From NCBI RefSeq assembly GCF_002005445.1, contig NZ_CP014692.1, positions 1,426,001 to 1,490,000 of the forward strand: a DNA stretch of 64,000 bases. The letters are read 5' to 3'. Below the pieces are notes generated by a model that was not told the DNA's origin, ran no database searches, and saw only the letters and a list, made by a program, of their open reading frames with translations. This DNA comes from Acetobacter aceti (GTDB taxonomy: Bacteria > Pseudomonadota > Alphaproteobacteria > Acetobacterales > Acetobacteraceae). The first letter of the stretch is position 1; each line of letters begins with the position of its first letter. This document shows, in pieces, positions 1-8,130 of the stretch. Both the position numbers and the translations under genes were made by a program.

Positions 1-13
1 TCACGGTCAGGCG

Positions 14-1279
14 TCAGTTGGTGTTGTTGTGGCGATGATGAGATGAGGCCGGATGCGCATCCTGCTGGTGTTTCGACGTATCCGGGTGGTCGGCCGGGAT
101 GCTGACCTCGGCTCCTGCGCGGAGATGATCTGTCCCGTCAGTGACCACACGATCGCCCGTTTTCAGACCATCGCTGACGACGGTGCGCGCGCCATCGGTG
201 ATGCCCGGTTTGACGTTGCGGACTTCCACGGTGTTGTCCGTTTTCACGACATAGACGAACTGGCCGTTTGGTCCTGTCTGAAGCGCGTTGGAAGGGACAA
301 TGATCGCATCATGCAGCGTTTTCACCAGCAGACGGGCGTTCACAAACTGATTGGGAAACAGATGTTCGTCCTCGTTCGGGAAAATGGCGCGCAGGCGCAC
401 GGTTCCTGTGGCTGTGTCGATCTGGCTGTCGAGTGAGCTCACGCTTCCGGTTGCGATCTTCTGCGTGTTCGTACTGTTCCACGCATCGACCTGCAGTGGC
501 TTGCCTGCCCGGAGCTGGTCGGCAACTTCGGGAAGCTGGTCCTGCGGCAGGGTGAAGATCACGGAAATCGGCTGCATCTGGGTCAGGATGGCGAGTCCAC
601 CCGACTGTCCCGCCGTGACATAGTTGCCTTTGTCCACGGCGCGGATGCCGACGCGTCCATCTACGGGCGCCGTGATGTGGCAATAGACAAGCTGGAGTTT
701 CTGGTTATCAACCAGCGCCTGATCGACTTTTACAGTGCCTTCAAGCTGCTTGACCGTGAATTCCTGATCCCGTGCGGTCATGGCGGCCACACTGTCCTGT
801 TTGATCAGTTTCTGATAGCGGGCGTTGTCGACGCGGGCACGTTCAAGCTGCGCCTGATCCTGAGCAAGCTGGCCCTGATACTGGTGCAGGGCGACTTCGT
901 AAGGGCGAGGGTCAATGATGGCGAGCAGATCGTCTTTTTTGACGTGCTGGCCTTCCGTGAACTTCACGTCCATCAGATAGCCTTCGACACGGGTCTGCAC
1001 CGTCACATTCGTGATGGGCACGACGGTTCCGAGTTCGGTCAGAATGACGGGCATGTCACCGGTTGCGACGGTCTCGACGGTGACTGGTTGCGCCACTCCG
1101 GCAGCGGAGCTGACCCTGCGGCTGGCTTTCTCTCGATGGGTGACAAAAACGATAAAAACGTAAGCCAGTATGCCAAGCAGCAGAAGCGCGAGTGTTACCC
1201 ATATCCAGCGACGGGAACGGGAAGGGCGGTGAGTGGAGGAGGACGGGGAGGAGGCAGGAGAAGAATTGTGTTCACTCAT
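14..1279 (-). CDS. RND efflux periplasmic adaptor (MdtA/HlyD family)
   Basis: A 421-residue membrane fusion protein that would link an inner-membrane RND pump to an outer-membrane channel for drug or solvent export. A Ser/Arg-rich cytoplasmic head is followed by one membrane anchor (about residues 25-47), then a barrel-sandwich/lipoyl region, a coiled-coil hairpin (about 130-190), the family-typical stretch GIRAVDKGNYVTAGQ, and a His/Asp-rich tail. Length and order fit MdtA-type adaptors. The pump genes would lie downstream, to the left of the window edge, so substrate cannot be judged. An AT-rich leader with a perfect dyad lies upstream. Family assignment is firm; the specific transporter is unknown. 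Confidence 0.9.
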   Translation of the reverse strand: MSEHNSSPASSPSSSTHRPSRSRRWIWVTLALLLLGILAYVFIVFVTHREKASRRVSSAAGVAQPVTVETVATGDMPVILTELGTVVPITNVTVQTRVEGYLMDVKFTEGQHVKKDDLLAIIDPRPYEVALHQYQGQLAQDQAQLERARVDNARYQKLIKQDSVAAMTARDQEFTVKQLEGTVKVDQALVDNQKLQLVYCHITAPVDGRVGIRAVDKGNYVTAGQSGGLAILTQMQPISVIFTLPQDQLPEVADQLRAGKPLQVDAWNSTNTQKIATGSVSSLDSQIDTATGTVRLRAIFPNEDEHLFPNQFVNARLLVKTLHDAIIVPSNALQTGPNGQFVYVVKTDNTVEVRNVKPGITDGARTVVSDGLKTGDRVVTDGTDHLRAGAEVSIPADHPDTSKHQQDAHPASSHHRHNNTN

Positions 1280-1724
1280 AACTTCTGTCGATTTCCGTCC
1301 ACAGGTTCTGTCGGGGCGTTCTTAAAGGGTTCGTGTCGATTAAGCAGAGGCCTGACCCGAGGTCTGCATAGCAGCAAAAAGCCTTGCTTCAACATTCAGG
1401 AATACAACTTTCAATCGTTAAAAATTTTTTCATATCACGGGGATCTTTGGACTTATCATACTGAAAATAAAATACATTTTCTTATAATGTATGAATGGCC
1501 ACCAGTATGAAGTTTTATTCATTTTTATAGGTCAATTGCGAATTGTTCTCGAGAAAACCGGTATTGTGAAATATTGCAACGCGGCAGCCGGTTTTTGCTA
1601 CATTCAGTATCAGTTGGTTCAGGGCGATAATTATTTTGCATTTCACGGAAATACCGATTCGGCGTCTCTGGCAAAAAAGCGTTTTTTTCACTAAGTGATG
1701 GGGGCTGGGAGTACCAATCGCACA
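1280..1724. other. AT-rich intergenic region between adaptor and ankyrin-type gene
   Basis: No convincing gene in about 445 bases. Small ORFs on both strands lack ribosome binding sites and family resemblance. The region is clearly more AT-rich than its flanks and should hold the divergent promoters of the adaptor gene and the ankyrin-type gene. The only distinct element is the dyad at 1472-1492. Confidence 0.6.
1472..1492. promoter_or_regulatory. Inverted repeat, candidate TetR/AcrR-type operator
   Basis: Perfect 7-base arms ATACATT and AATGTAT separated by 7 bases. The arm sequence recalls the TACATT/AATGTA half-sites of the E. coli AcrR operator, though the spacer here is longer. It lies about 190 bases upstream of the efflux adaptor start, a sensible place for a repressor site. 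No regulator gene is adjacent within the window. Confidence 0.35.
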
Positions 1725-2348
1725 ATGTACAGCTTCTGTTCTGATACACTACGCCAGTCCGTCCGGCAGGCGCTCATGCCTCTTCTGCTGCTGGCGGGGG
1801 TGGTGGGCGTAACGCCCATTCACTGTGCCTGCGCGCAGGATGCGGATCAGGAGGAAGCGGAAGACGCCGCCAAGCAGGCCGAAGCGAGACGTGACGCCCG
1901 CAAGGCAGCGCCTCCTGCCGCCTTGCCGGGTGCGCAGTCGAACGAGGATGAAGCTGGCCATGCCAATGGTGACATGGAACCAACCGCCGCGCTGTTCGAA
2001 GCGATCAATCGCGGCAGTCTCGGTGCTTCCAAGGAAGCTGTCAGCCGTGGCGCCGATCTGAACGGTCACAATGTTCTGGGGCAGACCCCGCTGGATATGG
2101 CCATCGACCTGAACCGCAATGACATCATGTTCTTTCTGTTGTCCATGCGAACCATTGACGACTCAGCGGGTGTTACAACCAGCACTTTCGCGAATTCTGG
2201 CGTCAATATGAAGGGCGGATCAGGCCACCTGAGTATCGGTGGTCGTGCGGCCCGTGGCAAAATGCAGTCGGTCATTGATCGCCGTTATGATGCCTCAGGT
2301 GGACAGCCCCAGCCATCGGTCGGGTTCCTTGGCTTTGGCGGCAGCTGA
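1725..2348 (+). CDS. Secreted ankyrin-repeat-like protein
   Basis: About 207 residues from the ATG at 1725 (MYSFCSDTLRQSV...), which gives a proper signal peptide ending near CACAQ; an upstream GTG at 1695 would add ten residues. After the signal comes an acidic, Ala-rich low-complexity stretch (QDADQEEAEDAAKQAEARRD). One to two ankyrin-like units follow (LFEAINRGSLGASKEAVSRG, then NVLGQTPLDMAIDLNRNDIM), and the tail is Gly-rich. Ankyrin units usually mediate protein binding; location would be periplasmic. Partner and role are unknown. It is followed by a strong terminator, so it is a single-gene unit. Confidence 0.7.
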   Translation: MYSFCSDTLRQSVRQALMPLLLLAGVVGVTPIHCACAQDADQEEAEDAAKQAEARRDARKAAPPAALPGAQSNEDEAGHANGDMEPTAALFEAINRGSLGASKEAVSRGADLNGHNVLGQTPLDMAIDLNRNDIMFFLLSMRTIDDSAGVTTSTFANSGVNMKGGSGHLSIGGRAARGKMQSVIDRRYDASGGQPQPSVGFLGFGGS

Positions 2349-2380
2349 GCTTGCCGATCTGAATAACGGGTGTTGCGTAA

Positions 2381-2409
2381 GGCGTTCCGTTCTTCGGAAC
2401 GCCTGTTTT
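2381..2409 (+). terminator. Rho-independent terminator after ankyrin-type gene
   Basis: Perfect 9-bp stem GGCGTTCCG/CGGAACGCC with a 5-base loop, followed by TGTTTT. It lies 33 bases after the stop codon. Confidence 0.8.
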
Positions 2410-2438
2410 GATTTCCAATAAGGTGGAATCAAAACAGG
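2402..2438. repeat. 12-bp perfect inverted repeat overlapping the terminator
   Basis: CCTGTTTTGATT at 2402-2413 pairs with AATCAAAACAGG at 2427-2438 around a 13-base loop, followed by TTTT. It shares two bases with the preceding hairpin, so the two structures compete. It may act as a second terminator between the convergent ankyrin-type and ccrM genes. The rest of the gap to 2584 shows nothing recognisable. Confidence 0.7.
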
Positions 2439-2584
2439 TTTTGCGAAATGCTGACCAAGGTCCACGAACCATCCCAACAATGCGTTGAGATAGACCAGAA
2501 GCAGGACGAAAAGGTCCGTGGTCGGTATTCTCCAGCAGGGTTCTCGACATCAGTCGGAACCCGTAACGGAGCTCCGGTCGCCGC

Positions 2585-3730
2585 TTACTGAGCCGCGATG
2601 GGAACTTCCGCTCCCACCAGATCAAGGGTCGCTTCCGTATCAGCCGCAAGGCTTTCCGACCGCAGGGAATCCAGTGGTACCAGCGTGTCATCACGTTCGA
2701 AATGCCAGAACGTCCAGCCATTGCAGGATGGAGCGTTCGTCAGCAGCGCACCCAGCTTGTGGATCGAACCGCGCTGTGTCCCACTCACCAGCGTGCCGTC
2801 AGGAGTCACGGTCGCGGAGACACGCCGCTGACGGTCATAAACCACCGTTCCGGCCATGATGAAATTGCGCTCGACCAGACTGCCGAACGGAACGCGCGGG
2901 GCTTCACGCTTCATCGGTGTGGTGGCGACAGCATCCTGAGGCAGGGGTTCTTCGCGTTCGACGCGCTCAGCGGCGGCCCTGGCATAGTCAGGGTGACGTT
3001 CAATGCCGACGAAATGACGACGCAGACGTTTCGCCATGGCGGCTGTGGTGCCAGTGCCAGTGAAGGGATCGAGGATCACATCGTTCTCAGCCGTGGAAGA
3101 GAGCAGCACACGATGCAGCAGGCTTTCCGGCTTCTGCGTCGGGTGCAGCTTCAGGCCGTGCTCGTTCCGCAGGCGCTCATTGCCCGTGCAGAGCGGCAGA
3201 TACCAGTCCGAACGCATCTGAACGTCGTCGTTCAGGGCTTTCATGGCCTGATAGTTGAAGCGATATTTGCTGTCCTGACTGCGGGCGGCCCAGATCATTG
3301 TCTCATGTGCGTTGGTGAAGCGACGGCCGCGAAAGTTCGGCATCGGATTGGATTTGCGCCACACGATATCGTTCAGGATCCAGAAGCCGAGATCCTGCAG
3401 GATCGCACCCAGCCGGAAAATATTGTGATACGAGCCGATGACCCAGATCGTGCCATCCTTCTGTAGAAGGCGACGGGCCTCGCTGAGCCATTCCCGCGTG
3501 AAACGGTCATAGGCTTCCAGATCCGAGAACTTGTCCCAGTCATCATCCACACCATCGACGATGCTGTCATCCGGACGTCGAAGCTCACCACGGAGCTGAA
3601 GGTTGTATGGTGGGTCAGCAAAGATGCAGTCCACGCTCCCTGTCGGCAGGGAGCGCATGACATCGACGCATTCGCCGCAGAGGATTGTGTCGAGCGGAAG
3701 ATCCGAGGTGTTCTTGATAGCGGCGCTCAT
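2585..3730 (-). CDS. ccrM: CcrM-type adenine-N6 DNA methyltransferase (GANTC)
   Basis: 381 residues. Catalytic motif DPPY is at 39-42 and the SAM-binding motif DPFTGTGTT at 221-229, the beta-class order (catalytic motif first). The TQKPESLL stretch at 198-205 and a C-terminal extension containing [19 protein letters not shown] match CcrM enzymes with their added DNA-recognition domain. Family members methylate adenine in GANTC and act as a cell-cycle clock in alphaproteobacteria. Its start overlaps the rnhB stop by 4 bases (ATGA), so the pair is translationally coupled, as in many alphaproteobacteria. The GANTC specificity is inferred from family, not shown here. Confidence 0.95.
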   Translation of the reverse strand: MSAAIKNTSDLPLDTILCGECVDVMRSLPTGSVDCIFADPPYNLQLRGELRRPDDSIVDGVDDDWDKFSDLEAYDRFTREWLSEARRLLQKDGTIWVIGSYHNIFRLGAILQDLGFWILNDIVWRKSNPMPNFRGRRFTNAHETMIWAARSQDSKYRFNYQAMKALNDDVQMRSDWYLPLCTGNERLRNEHGLKLHPTQKPESLLHRVLLSSTAENDVILDPFTGTGTTAAMAKRLRRHFVGIERHPDYARAAAERVEREEPLPQDAVATTPMKREAPRVPFGSLVERNFIMAGTVVYDRQRRVSATVTPDGTLVSGTQRGSIHKLGALLTNAPSCNGWTFWHFERDDTLVPLDSLRSESLAADTEATLDLVGAEVPIAAQ

Positions 3731-4359
3731 GCACGGCCTCCGGTGGCGAGAGTAAGTTCAAGCTGCTTGCGGACAGTGCCGAAGCCGCGGCGATGGTGCG
3801 GTGTGCACCCCTGTGTCGTGATGGCGTTGCGATGAGCGGCGGTGCCGTAGCCTGCGTTCTTCGCCCAGCCATAGCCGGGCCAGCGCGCATCCAGGCGGCT
3901 CATGATTCTGTCGCGGGTCACCTTGGCGAGGATCGATGCGGCGGCGATGGACAGGCTGATGCCGTCACCGCCGACGATCGTACGGACGGGCACATCAAGC
4001 GGTGGTTTGCGGTTGCCATCGACCAGCGCGATGCGGGGAGGGGATGGCAGTTTGCCCACGGCCCGGGTCATGGCGAGCTGCGCGGCCCGCAATATGTTGA
4101 GCTGGAGAATTTCCTCAACCGACGCGGCTGAAATGCCGATTTCGATACCCGGAACGCTCGGCAGACGGGCCGCAATGGCCTCACGGCGAGCCTGCGTCAG
4201 GGCCTTGGAGTCATCAATGCTCGCGGCCAGATCGTCCGGGACGCCCGCGCCGAAAACAACGGCAGCCGCAACGACAGGTCCGGCGAGAGGGCCGCAGCCG
4301 GCCTCATCCACTCCGGCCACGCGGCCTCCATATTCTGTTTCCAGCAAAAAATCCGGCAT
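3727..4359 (-). CDS. rnhB: Ribonuclease HII
   Basis: 210 residues from the ATG at 4359, chosen because GGAAAGGGGA lies just upstream; an upstream in-frame extension to 4503 runs through the leader hairpin and is unlikely. The enzyme cuts RNA of RNA/DNA hybrids and removes misinserted ribonucleotides. Motif [15 protein letters not shown] (16-30) carries the catalytic Asp-Glu pair, followed by DDSKALT and later LVDGN. It is first gene of an operon with ccrM. The leader carries a 15-bp hairpin and many GANTC sites, so expression of both genes may respond to methylation state. Confidence 0.95.
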   Translation of the reverse strand: MPDFLLETEYGGRVAGVDEAGCGPLAGPVVAAAVVFGAGVPDDLAASIDDSKALTQARREAIAARLPSVPGIEIGISAASVEEILQLNILRAAQLAMTRAVGKLPSPPRIALVDGNRKPPLDVPVRTIVGGDGISLSIAAASILAKVTRDRIMSRLDARWPGYGWAKNAGYGTAAHRNAITTQGCTPHHRRGFGTVRKQLELTLATGGRA

Positions 4360-4377
4360 GGTCCCCTTTCCGAAGTC

Positions 4378-4414
4378 TTCAAACGACTCGATATGAATCA
4401 TCGAGTCGTTTGAA
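4378..4414. repeat. 15-bp perfect hairpin in the rnhB-ccrM leader
   Basis: TTCAAACGACTCGAT (4378-4392) and its exact reverse complement (4400-4414) flank a 7-base loop. On the transcribed minus strand it sits a few bases before the rnhB Shine-Dalgarno. No U-tract follows, so it is not a classic terminator; a translational or DNA-level (cruciform, protein-binding) role is possible. Each arm contains a GANTC site and so does the loop. Confidence 0.85.
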
Positions 4415-4521
4415 TCACGATTCGCAATAAAGGAAAACCATTTTGTCCCGTGACCGCGCAAGAGTCGCGAGCAAAAAAAATCCCCGGAAAGGGGAAAAAA
4501 CACTCAGACTCTTCACGAGTC
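4385..4521. promoter_or_regulatory. Cluster of eight GANTC sites upstream of rnhB-ccrM
   Basis: GANTC occurs at 4385 (GACTC), 4395 (GAATC), 4403 (GAGTC), 4412 (GAATC), 4419 (GATTC), 4462 (GAGTC), 4507 (GACTC) and 4517 (GAGTC). Five fall within 39 bases. Random expectation is about one per 256 bases. This is the predicted promoter and leader of the methyltransferase operon, so the enzyme's own product probably modifies its control region. In Caulobacter the ccrM promoter also carries GANTC sites linked to autoregulation. Confidence 0.75.
4473..4495 (-). terminator. Weak hairpin with T-tract, minus strand
   Basis: TCCCC-GGAAA-GGGGA stem, followed on the minus strand by eight T. The stem is short. 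It would back up the stronger terminator of the CsbD-like gene just upstream, insulating the rnhB leader. Confidence 0.45.
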
Positions 4522-4523
4522 GT

Positions 4524-4554
4524 AAAAAAAGAGCCGGATACTGGACCCGGCTCT
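4524..4554 (-). terminator. Rho-independent terminator of CsbD-like gene
   Basis: On the minus strand an 8-bp stem AGAGCCGG/CCGGCTCT is followed by seven T. It begins about 15 bases after the CsbD-like stop codon. Confidence 0.85.
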
Positions 4555-4568
4555 CCTTTATTGCAGGC

Positions 4569-4871
4569 TCAGCCCTTGCGGCGCGGCATCAGCAGCCAGC
4601 CGATGAACGTGCCGACCACCGAGGCGATACCCAGTGAGAGAAGCGGCTTGTCACGCACGAACGACACGCCTTTCTCGACAAGGCTTTCAGTCTCTTCATA
4701 CAGGTCGGCAAATTCCTCACGGGCGATACCGGCGAGCTGGTCAACCTTGCCTTCAGCCTGAAGACCCAGATCGCCTGTCAGGCCACCGGCTGCGTCCTTG
4801 ATGTGACCTTTGGCCTGATCGACGATGCCATGAATTTTTTCTTCCGTGGTGTTGATCTTGTCGTCTGACAT
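4569..4871 (-). CDS. CsbD-like/ElaB-like membrane-anchored stress protein
   Basis: 100 residues from the ATG at 4871, preferred over 4892 because AAAGGA lies nine bases upstream. The N-terminal half (KIHGIVDQAKGHIKDAAGG...) is a CsbD-type helical repeat; the C-terminal half (FVRDKPLLSLGIASVVGTF, then a basic MPRRKG end) matches the single membrane helix of the ElaB/YqjD/DUF883 family. These small proteins accumulate under stress or in stationary phase, and ElaB/YqjD bind ribosomes at the membrane. The combination in one small chain is notable. It stands alone, with its own terminator. Confidence 0.75.
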   Translation of the reverse strand: MSDDKINTTEEKIHGIVDQAKGHIKDAAGGLTGDLGLQAEGKVDQLAGIAREEFADLYEETESLVEKGVSFVRDKPLLSLGIASVVGTFIGWLLMPRRKG

Positions 4872-5098
4872 GTCTGTTTTCCTTTCGAGCATCCTGAGGC
4901 GTCAGTGGGACGCGGAACCGCAATACGGTTCGTGTCGGTGCAGTTGGAACCGATCTCACTGATGATGCAACGCTTTTTGTAGCCAACAGTTTGGAGGTAA
5001 CTTGAATGAGTTTCTTGCGTAAGCCATGCGTTCGCAAGGATACGTGAGTCCGCACCGGCATATTGTGCCCTGAGCGGAAAATCTGTTTGGTGGCCGAC

Positions 5099-6493
5099 AT
5101 GCCAGCCTTACGTCGATCGCAGATCATCGCCCTGACCATTTCCAGTCTGCTGTTTATGGAGCAGCTCGACGGCACCATTCTGGCGACAGCCCTCCCGGCC
5201 ATCGCTTCCTCCCTGCATGTCGATCCGGTTGCGGCTTCCGTAGCGCTGACCTCCTACATCGTCGGGCTGGCTATTTTCATTCCCGCATCCGGTGCGTTGG
5301 CGGATCGCTTCGGTAGCCGCACAACCCTGATGACGGCGATCACCCTGTTCATTGTCTGCTCCATCCTGTGCGGACAGGCGAACAGTCTTCCCATGCTGGC
5401 TTTCGGTCGCATGTTGCAGGGCGTAGGGGGCGCATTGATGGTCCCGGTCGGCAGGCTGGTGCTGCTCCGAAGTGTCGCCAAATCAGAGCTGCTGAAAACC
5501 ATGACATGGATGATGATGCCCGCCACACTCGGCCCGATGCTCGGCCCCGTGCTGGGCGGTTTCATCACCACCCTGCTGTCATGGCGCTGGAACTTCTACA
5601 TCAATGTTCCCGTCGGCCTCATCGGCCTCTATCTGACGTGGAAACATATCCCCCAGTTGCGCGAAACCCGCAGCCGTCCATTCGACTGGCCCGGCATGGG
5701 ACTGGCTGGCGGCGGTCTGGCCTTGCTCTCGTTCAGCGCGGAAATGATCAGTCACAACGCAAAACCCTACTGGCTCTCCGCCATTCTGCTGCTCGCTGGA
5801 GCCTGTCTGTTTCTCTGCTATTTCCGCCACATGAAGCGCTGCCCCAATCCGGTCCTGGATTTCCGGTTGATGGAGGTTCCCACCTTCCGCCTGTCCGTCC
5901 TGAGTGGTGCGGCCTCTCGCCTCGCAGCCGGGTCTTTTCCGTTCCTGATGCCCGCCATGCTGCAGATCGGTTTCGGCCTGAGCCCGGCGCAGAGCGGCAT
6001 GGTGGTCTTTTCTGCCCCAATCGGGGCGCTGTGTTCACGGCTGTATGTGCCACCACTTTTCCGTCGTTTCGGTTTCCGAACCGTGATGATGACCATGGGT
6101 TGGGGCGGTGCGCTCACTTTCGGAGCAATCGCCTGCTTCCAGCCGGGCTGGCCACTCTGGACGCTGACATTGGTGCTGCTGGCGTCCGGCGCCGTGCAGG
6201 CGATCCAGTTTTCGGCCTACAACTCCATCGCTTATGCCGACCTGCCGGAAGAGCGAATGAGCAATGCGACCAGCTTCTACTCCACCTTCCAGCAGATGAT
6301 GCTGTCAGCAGGAATTTGCGTGGCCGCCCTTGCCGTAACGGTGTCGCGCGCCGTTCAGGATCATCCGCAGGCGGTAGCGGCGGATTTCAGGGTGGGGTTT
6401 CTGGTCGTGGGGGCGCTGACGTGCATCGCTGTGCCGGTGGCGGCGCGACTGCGGCCGGATGCGGGGGCTAATGTAAGTGGGTATAAAGGATAA
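5099..6493 (+). CDS. MFS multidrug transporter (DHA2 type)
   Basis: 464 residues from the ATG at 5099; a TTG at 5063 would add twelve. A proton-driven exporter of the EmrB/MdtD kind: FMEQLDGTILATALP in helix 1, the MFS loop motif GALADRFGSRTT between helices 2 and 3, and family motif C-like LGPMLGPVLGGF in helix 5. About 14 hydrophobic segments are visible. No adaptor or regulator gene adjoins it. Substrate cannot be assigned from sequence. It is divergent from the CsbD-like gene across about 230 bases. Confidence 0.9.
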   Translation: MPALRRSQIIALTISSLLFMEQLDGTILATALPAIASSLHVDPVAASVALTSYIVGLAIFIPASGALADRFGSRTTLMTAITLFIVCSILCGQANSLPMLAFGRMLQGVGGALMVPVGRLVLLRSVAKSELLKTMTWMMMPATLGPMLGPVLGGFITTLLSWRWNFYINVPVGLIGLYLTWKHIPQLRETRSRPFDWPGMGLAGGGLALLSFSAEMISHNAKPYWLSAILLLAGACLFLCYFRHMKRCPNPVLDFRLMEVPTFRLSVLSGAASRLAAGSFPFLMPAMLQIGFGLSPAQSGMVVFSAPIGALCSRLYVPPLFRRFGFRTVMMTMGWGGALTFGAIACFQPGWPLWTLTLVLLASGAVQAIQFSAYNSIAYADLPEERMSNATSFYSTFQQMMLSAGICVAALAVTVSRAVQDHPQAVAADFRVGFLVVGALTCIAVPVAARLRPDAGANVSGYKG

Positions 6494-6626
6494 AAATCCC
6501 TCTTTAAATTATAATAGAAAACGCTAAAGGTGAATTTATGGATTTTTCCTGTTTTCAATTGGAAAAACGGCTTATAGATTTCAAAAATCTTTATTTATAG
6601 AAATTTATGTTTAAATAGAGGGTAAT

Positions 6627-7073
6627 GTGCAATTATTTTCTAGAAAAATTTCTCTGTTATTTTTGGTTTTTATGGTAACATCATTGGCTTATGCTCAGGA
6701 ATATAGTGGCAGGCTTACTCCGAGAAATCCATTGTTGTTGGCTTTTCCGAAAAATAGCAATCATGTCGTAAAAACACTTTCTTATGGTCGCCATGATATG
6801 CCTTGCTATTCTTTTTGGGCAAAATCGGGACAAATTTTTTCCCTTAAATCTCTCTATGATAGGGATAATAATGTTAGATTTGCTATTTTCTCACCTAATT
6901 TCAAGTACTATCATATAAAAAAAGAAAATCAGCCAGCTTTTTATCAGGATATTCCAGAAGGAAAAACTCTTAATGTAGGTGGATATATGAATCCTGTTAA
7001 ATATTTTTTCTTCAGCTCTGCCAGAGAATGGAAAATATCTTCTTTGTCTTATTATATGGAAAAATCCAGATGA
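6627..7073 (+). CDS. Secreted PliG/PPC-like protein, probably frameshifted
   Basis: 148 residues from a GTG at 6627 preceded by AGAGGG. A signal peptide (cleavage near AYA-QEY) leads to a compact beta-rich domain: CYSFWAKSGQIFSLKSLYD, NNVRFAIFSPNF and a Gly-rich turn. This order resembles g-type lysozyme inhibitors (PliG) and related PPC-like folds, in which the last strands carry LP.xGxY. Those strands appear in the +1 frame after the T6 run near 7004 (LPENGKYLLCLIIW, then VERDPYVKFYIEIS), ending at 7152. The original gene was therefore probably 6627-7152. Very AT-rich, unlike its flanks. The function is a guess from fold. Confidence 0.6.
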   Translation: MQLFSRKISLLFLVFMVTSLAYAQEYSGRLTPRNPLLLAFPKNSNHVVKTLSYGRHDMPCYSFWAKSGQIFSLKSLYDRDNNVRFAIFSPNFKYYHIKKENQPAFYQDIPEGKTLNVGGYMNPVKYFFFSSAREWKISSLSYYMEKSR

Positions 7074-7143
7074 AGGGCTTCCTCTTGTTGAAAGGGATCC
7101 GTATGTAAAATTTTATATAGAAATATCAAAAAATAATTTAAAT

Positions 7144-7545
7144 TCAAAATAAAATATTTGAATATGACTTCTCTATTTCTTTTTCGGTTGTAGCTGATAG
7201 TAGTGTCTTTGCTTTTTTGGTGCTTTTTATTCGAAAAGATAGACCATTCAATCCACCATTTACAGATAAAGTTACTTTTGATACATCGCCTGTATCTTCA
7301 GAAATTTTGTTGCACCCGCGGGATTTCCAATAAAAGCATGATTCCTCAATGCAAAGAGGAAACTGAGATAGCAAAGTTGGATTAGAAATGAAATCAGCAA
7401 GGCTGCTGAAGCAGCTTTTGTCATTATTGTATTTTGTGTTTGGTAAGGTCGGTAAATTTTTTGTTATATTTTCATTGTATTTTTTGTTGGCATCTTCGTA
7501 ATTATAGCGCCCAGTAAGTTGAATTAATCCATTGAGGCAGCCCAT
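7144..7545 (-). pseudogene. GH19 chitinase/lysozyme fragment
   Basis: 133 residues matching the C-terminal half of family-19 glycoside hydrolases: GLIQLTGRYNYED, ESCFYWKSRGCN, and VNGGLNGLSFRI. These are the hallmark GRGPIQLTGRxNY, WFWKSRGCN and INGGLNG blocks of phage endolysins and bacterial GH19 lysozymes. The N-terminal half with the catalytic glutamates is absent: upstream sequence is AT-rich with an in-frame stop 15 codons before the ATG. The arginine-glycine pair before GLIQLTGR is replaced by LN. It is convergent with, and overlaps by a few bases, the extended PliG-like gene. Most likely a decayed cell-wall hydrolase or effector. Confidence 0.75.
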
Positions 7546-8130
7546 CTGGGGTGGTGGGCGTAGTGCGGAACAAGTTTTCTTAATAAATCATAGTCTATAT
7601 CAGGCATGATAAGCCTGTATTTTCATGATTAAAATTTGAATTAATGTATTGTATTTTTATATTTAAATTCAACAATGATTTTTAATTTTAAAAATAAATA
7701 ATTGTTTTCACAATTTAGAAGTTTTTATGCTTCTATCGTATTCGTGTTGGCTGCTATGCTTCAGTACTGGGGCTGCCTGTAATGAGGTGGCGATTGAGAA
7801 TCGTTCAGGACTCATCGACGATACCCTGTATAAATACGTTTCCCAGTGCCGGAAAATTGAAATGACAAATTCAGTGTCATCGGTCAGATCAAAACGGCAC
7901 GGCAGAGGTAAAATCGACGGTGTTCAGGCTCCGGTTAAAGAAACAGGCGAAGCGCCGAATTCAGGCGTCAAACGCGAGGTTCAAGACGTTGCCTTGCCGG
8001 AATGCCGTGCCTTGTCAGCCGGTTGTCGTTGGCGTAACCGGAGTTCAACAGAACCCCGAGCCGACTGAGCCATATCTGGTCTAAAGGGCCGTGTTTCAGG
8101 TCCACACACCTCAATGACGTTGGGATTGCG
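7546..8130. other. Intergenic region upstream of acnB
   Basis: The first 180 bases are AT-rich decay, the rest has normal composition. An ORF at 7727-8068 has no ribosome binding site or recognisable domain and I do not accept it. A dyad ATGACA-N7-TGTCAT lies at 7862-7880 and could be a regulator site for acnB. Otherwise nothing is seen. Confidence 0.5.

Noticed and set aside
2272-2721. Minus-strand ORF spanning the ccrM 3' end
   Set aside because: Overlaps ccrM in another frame and contains the terminator hairpins; a hydrophobic stretch in a neighbouring frame has no start codon.
5368-6471. Long plus-strand ORF inside the MFS gene
   Set aside because: Out-of-frame shadow; Arg/Pro/His-rich translation without membrane helices.
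7727-8068. Plus-strand ORF of 113 codons before acnB
   Set aside because: No ribosome binding site, abrupt composition change within it, no recognisable domain.
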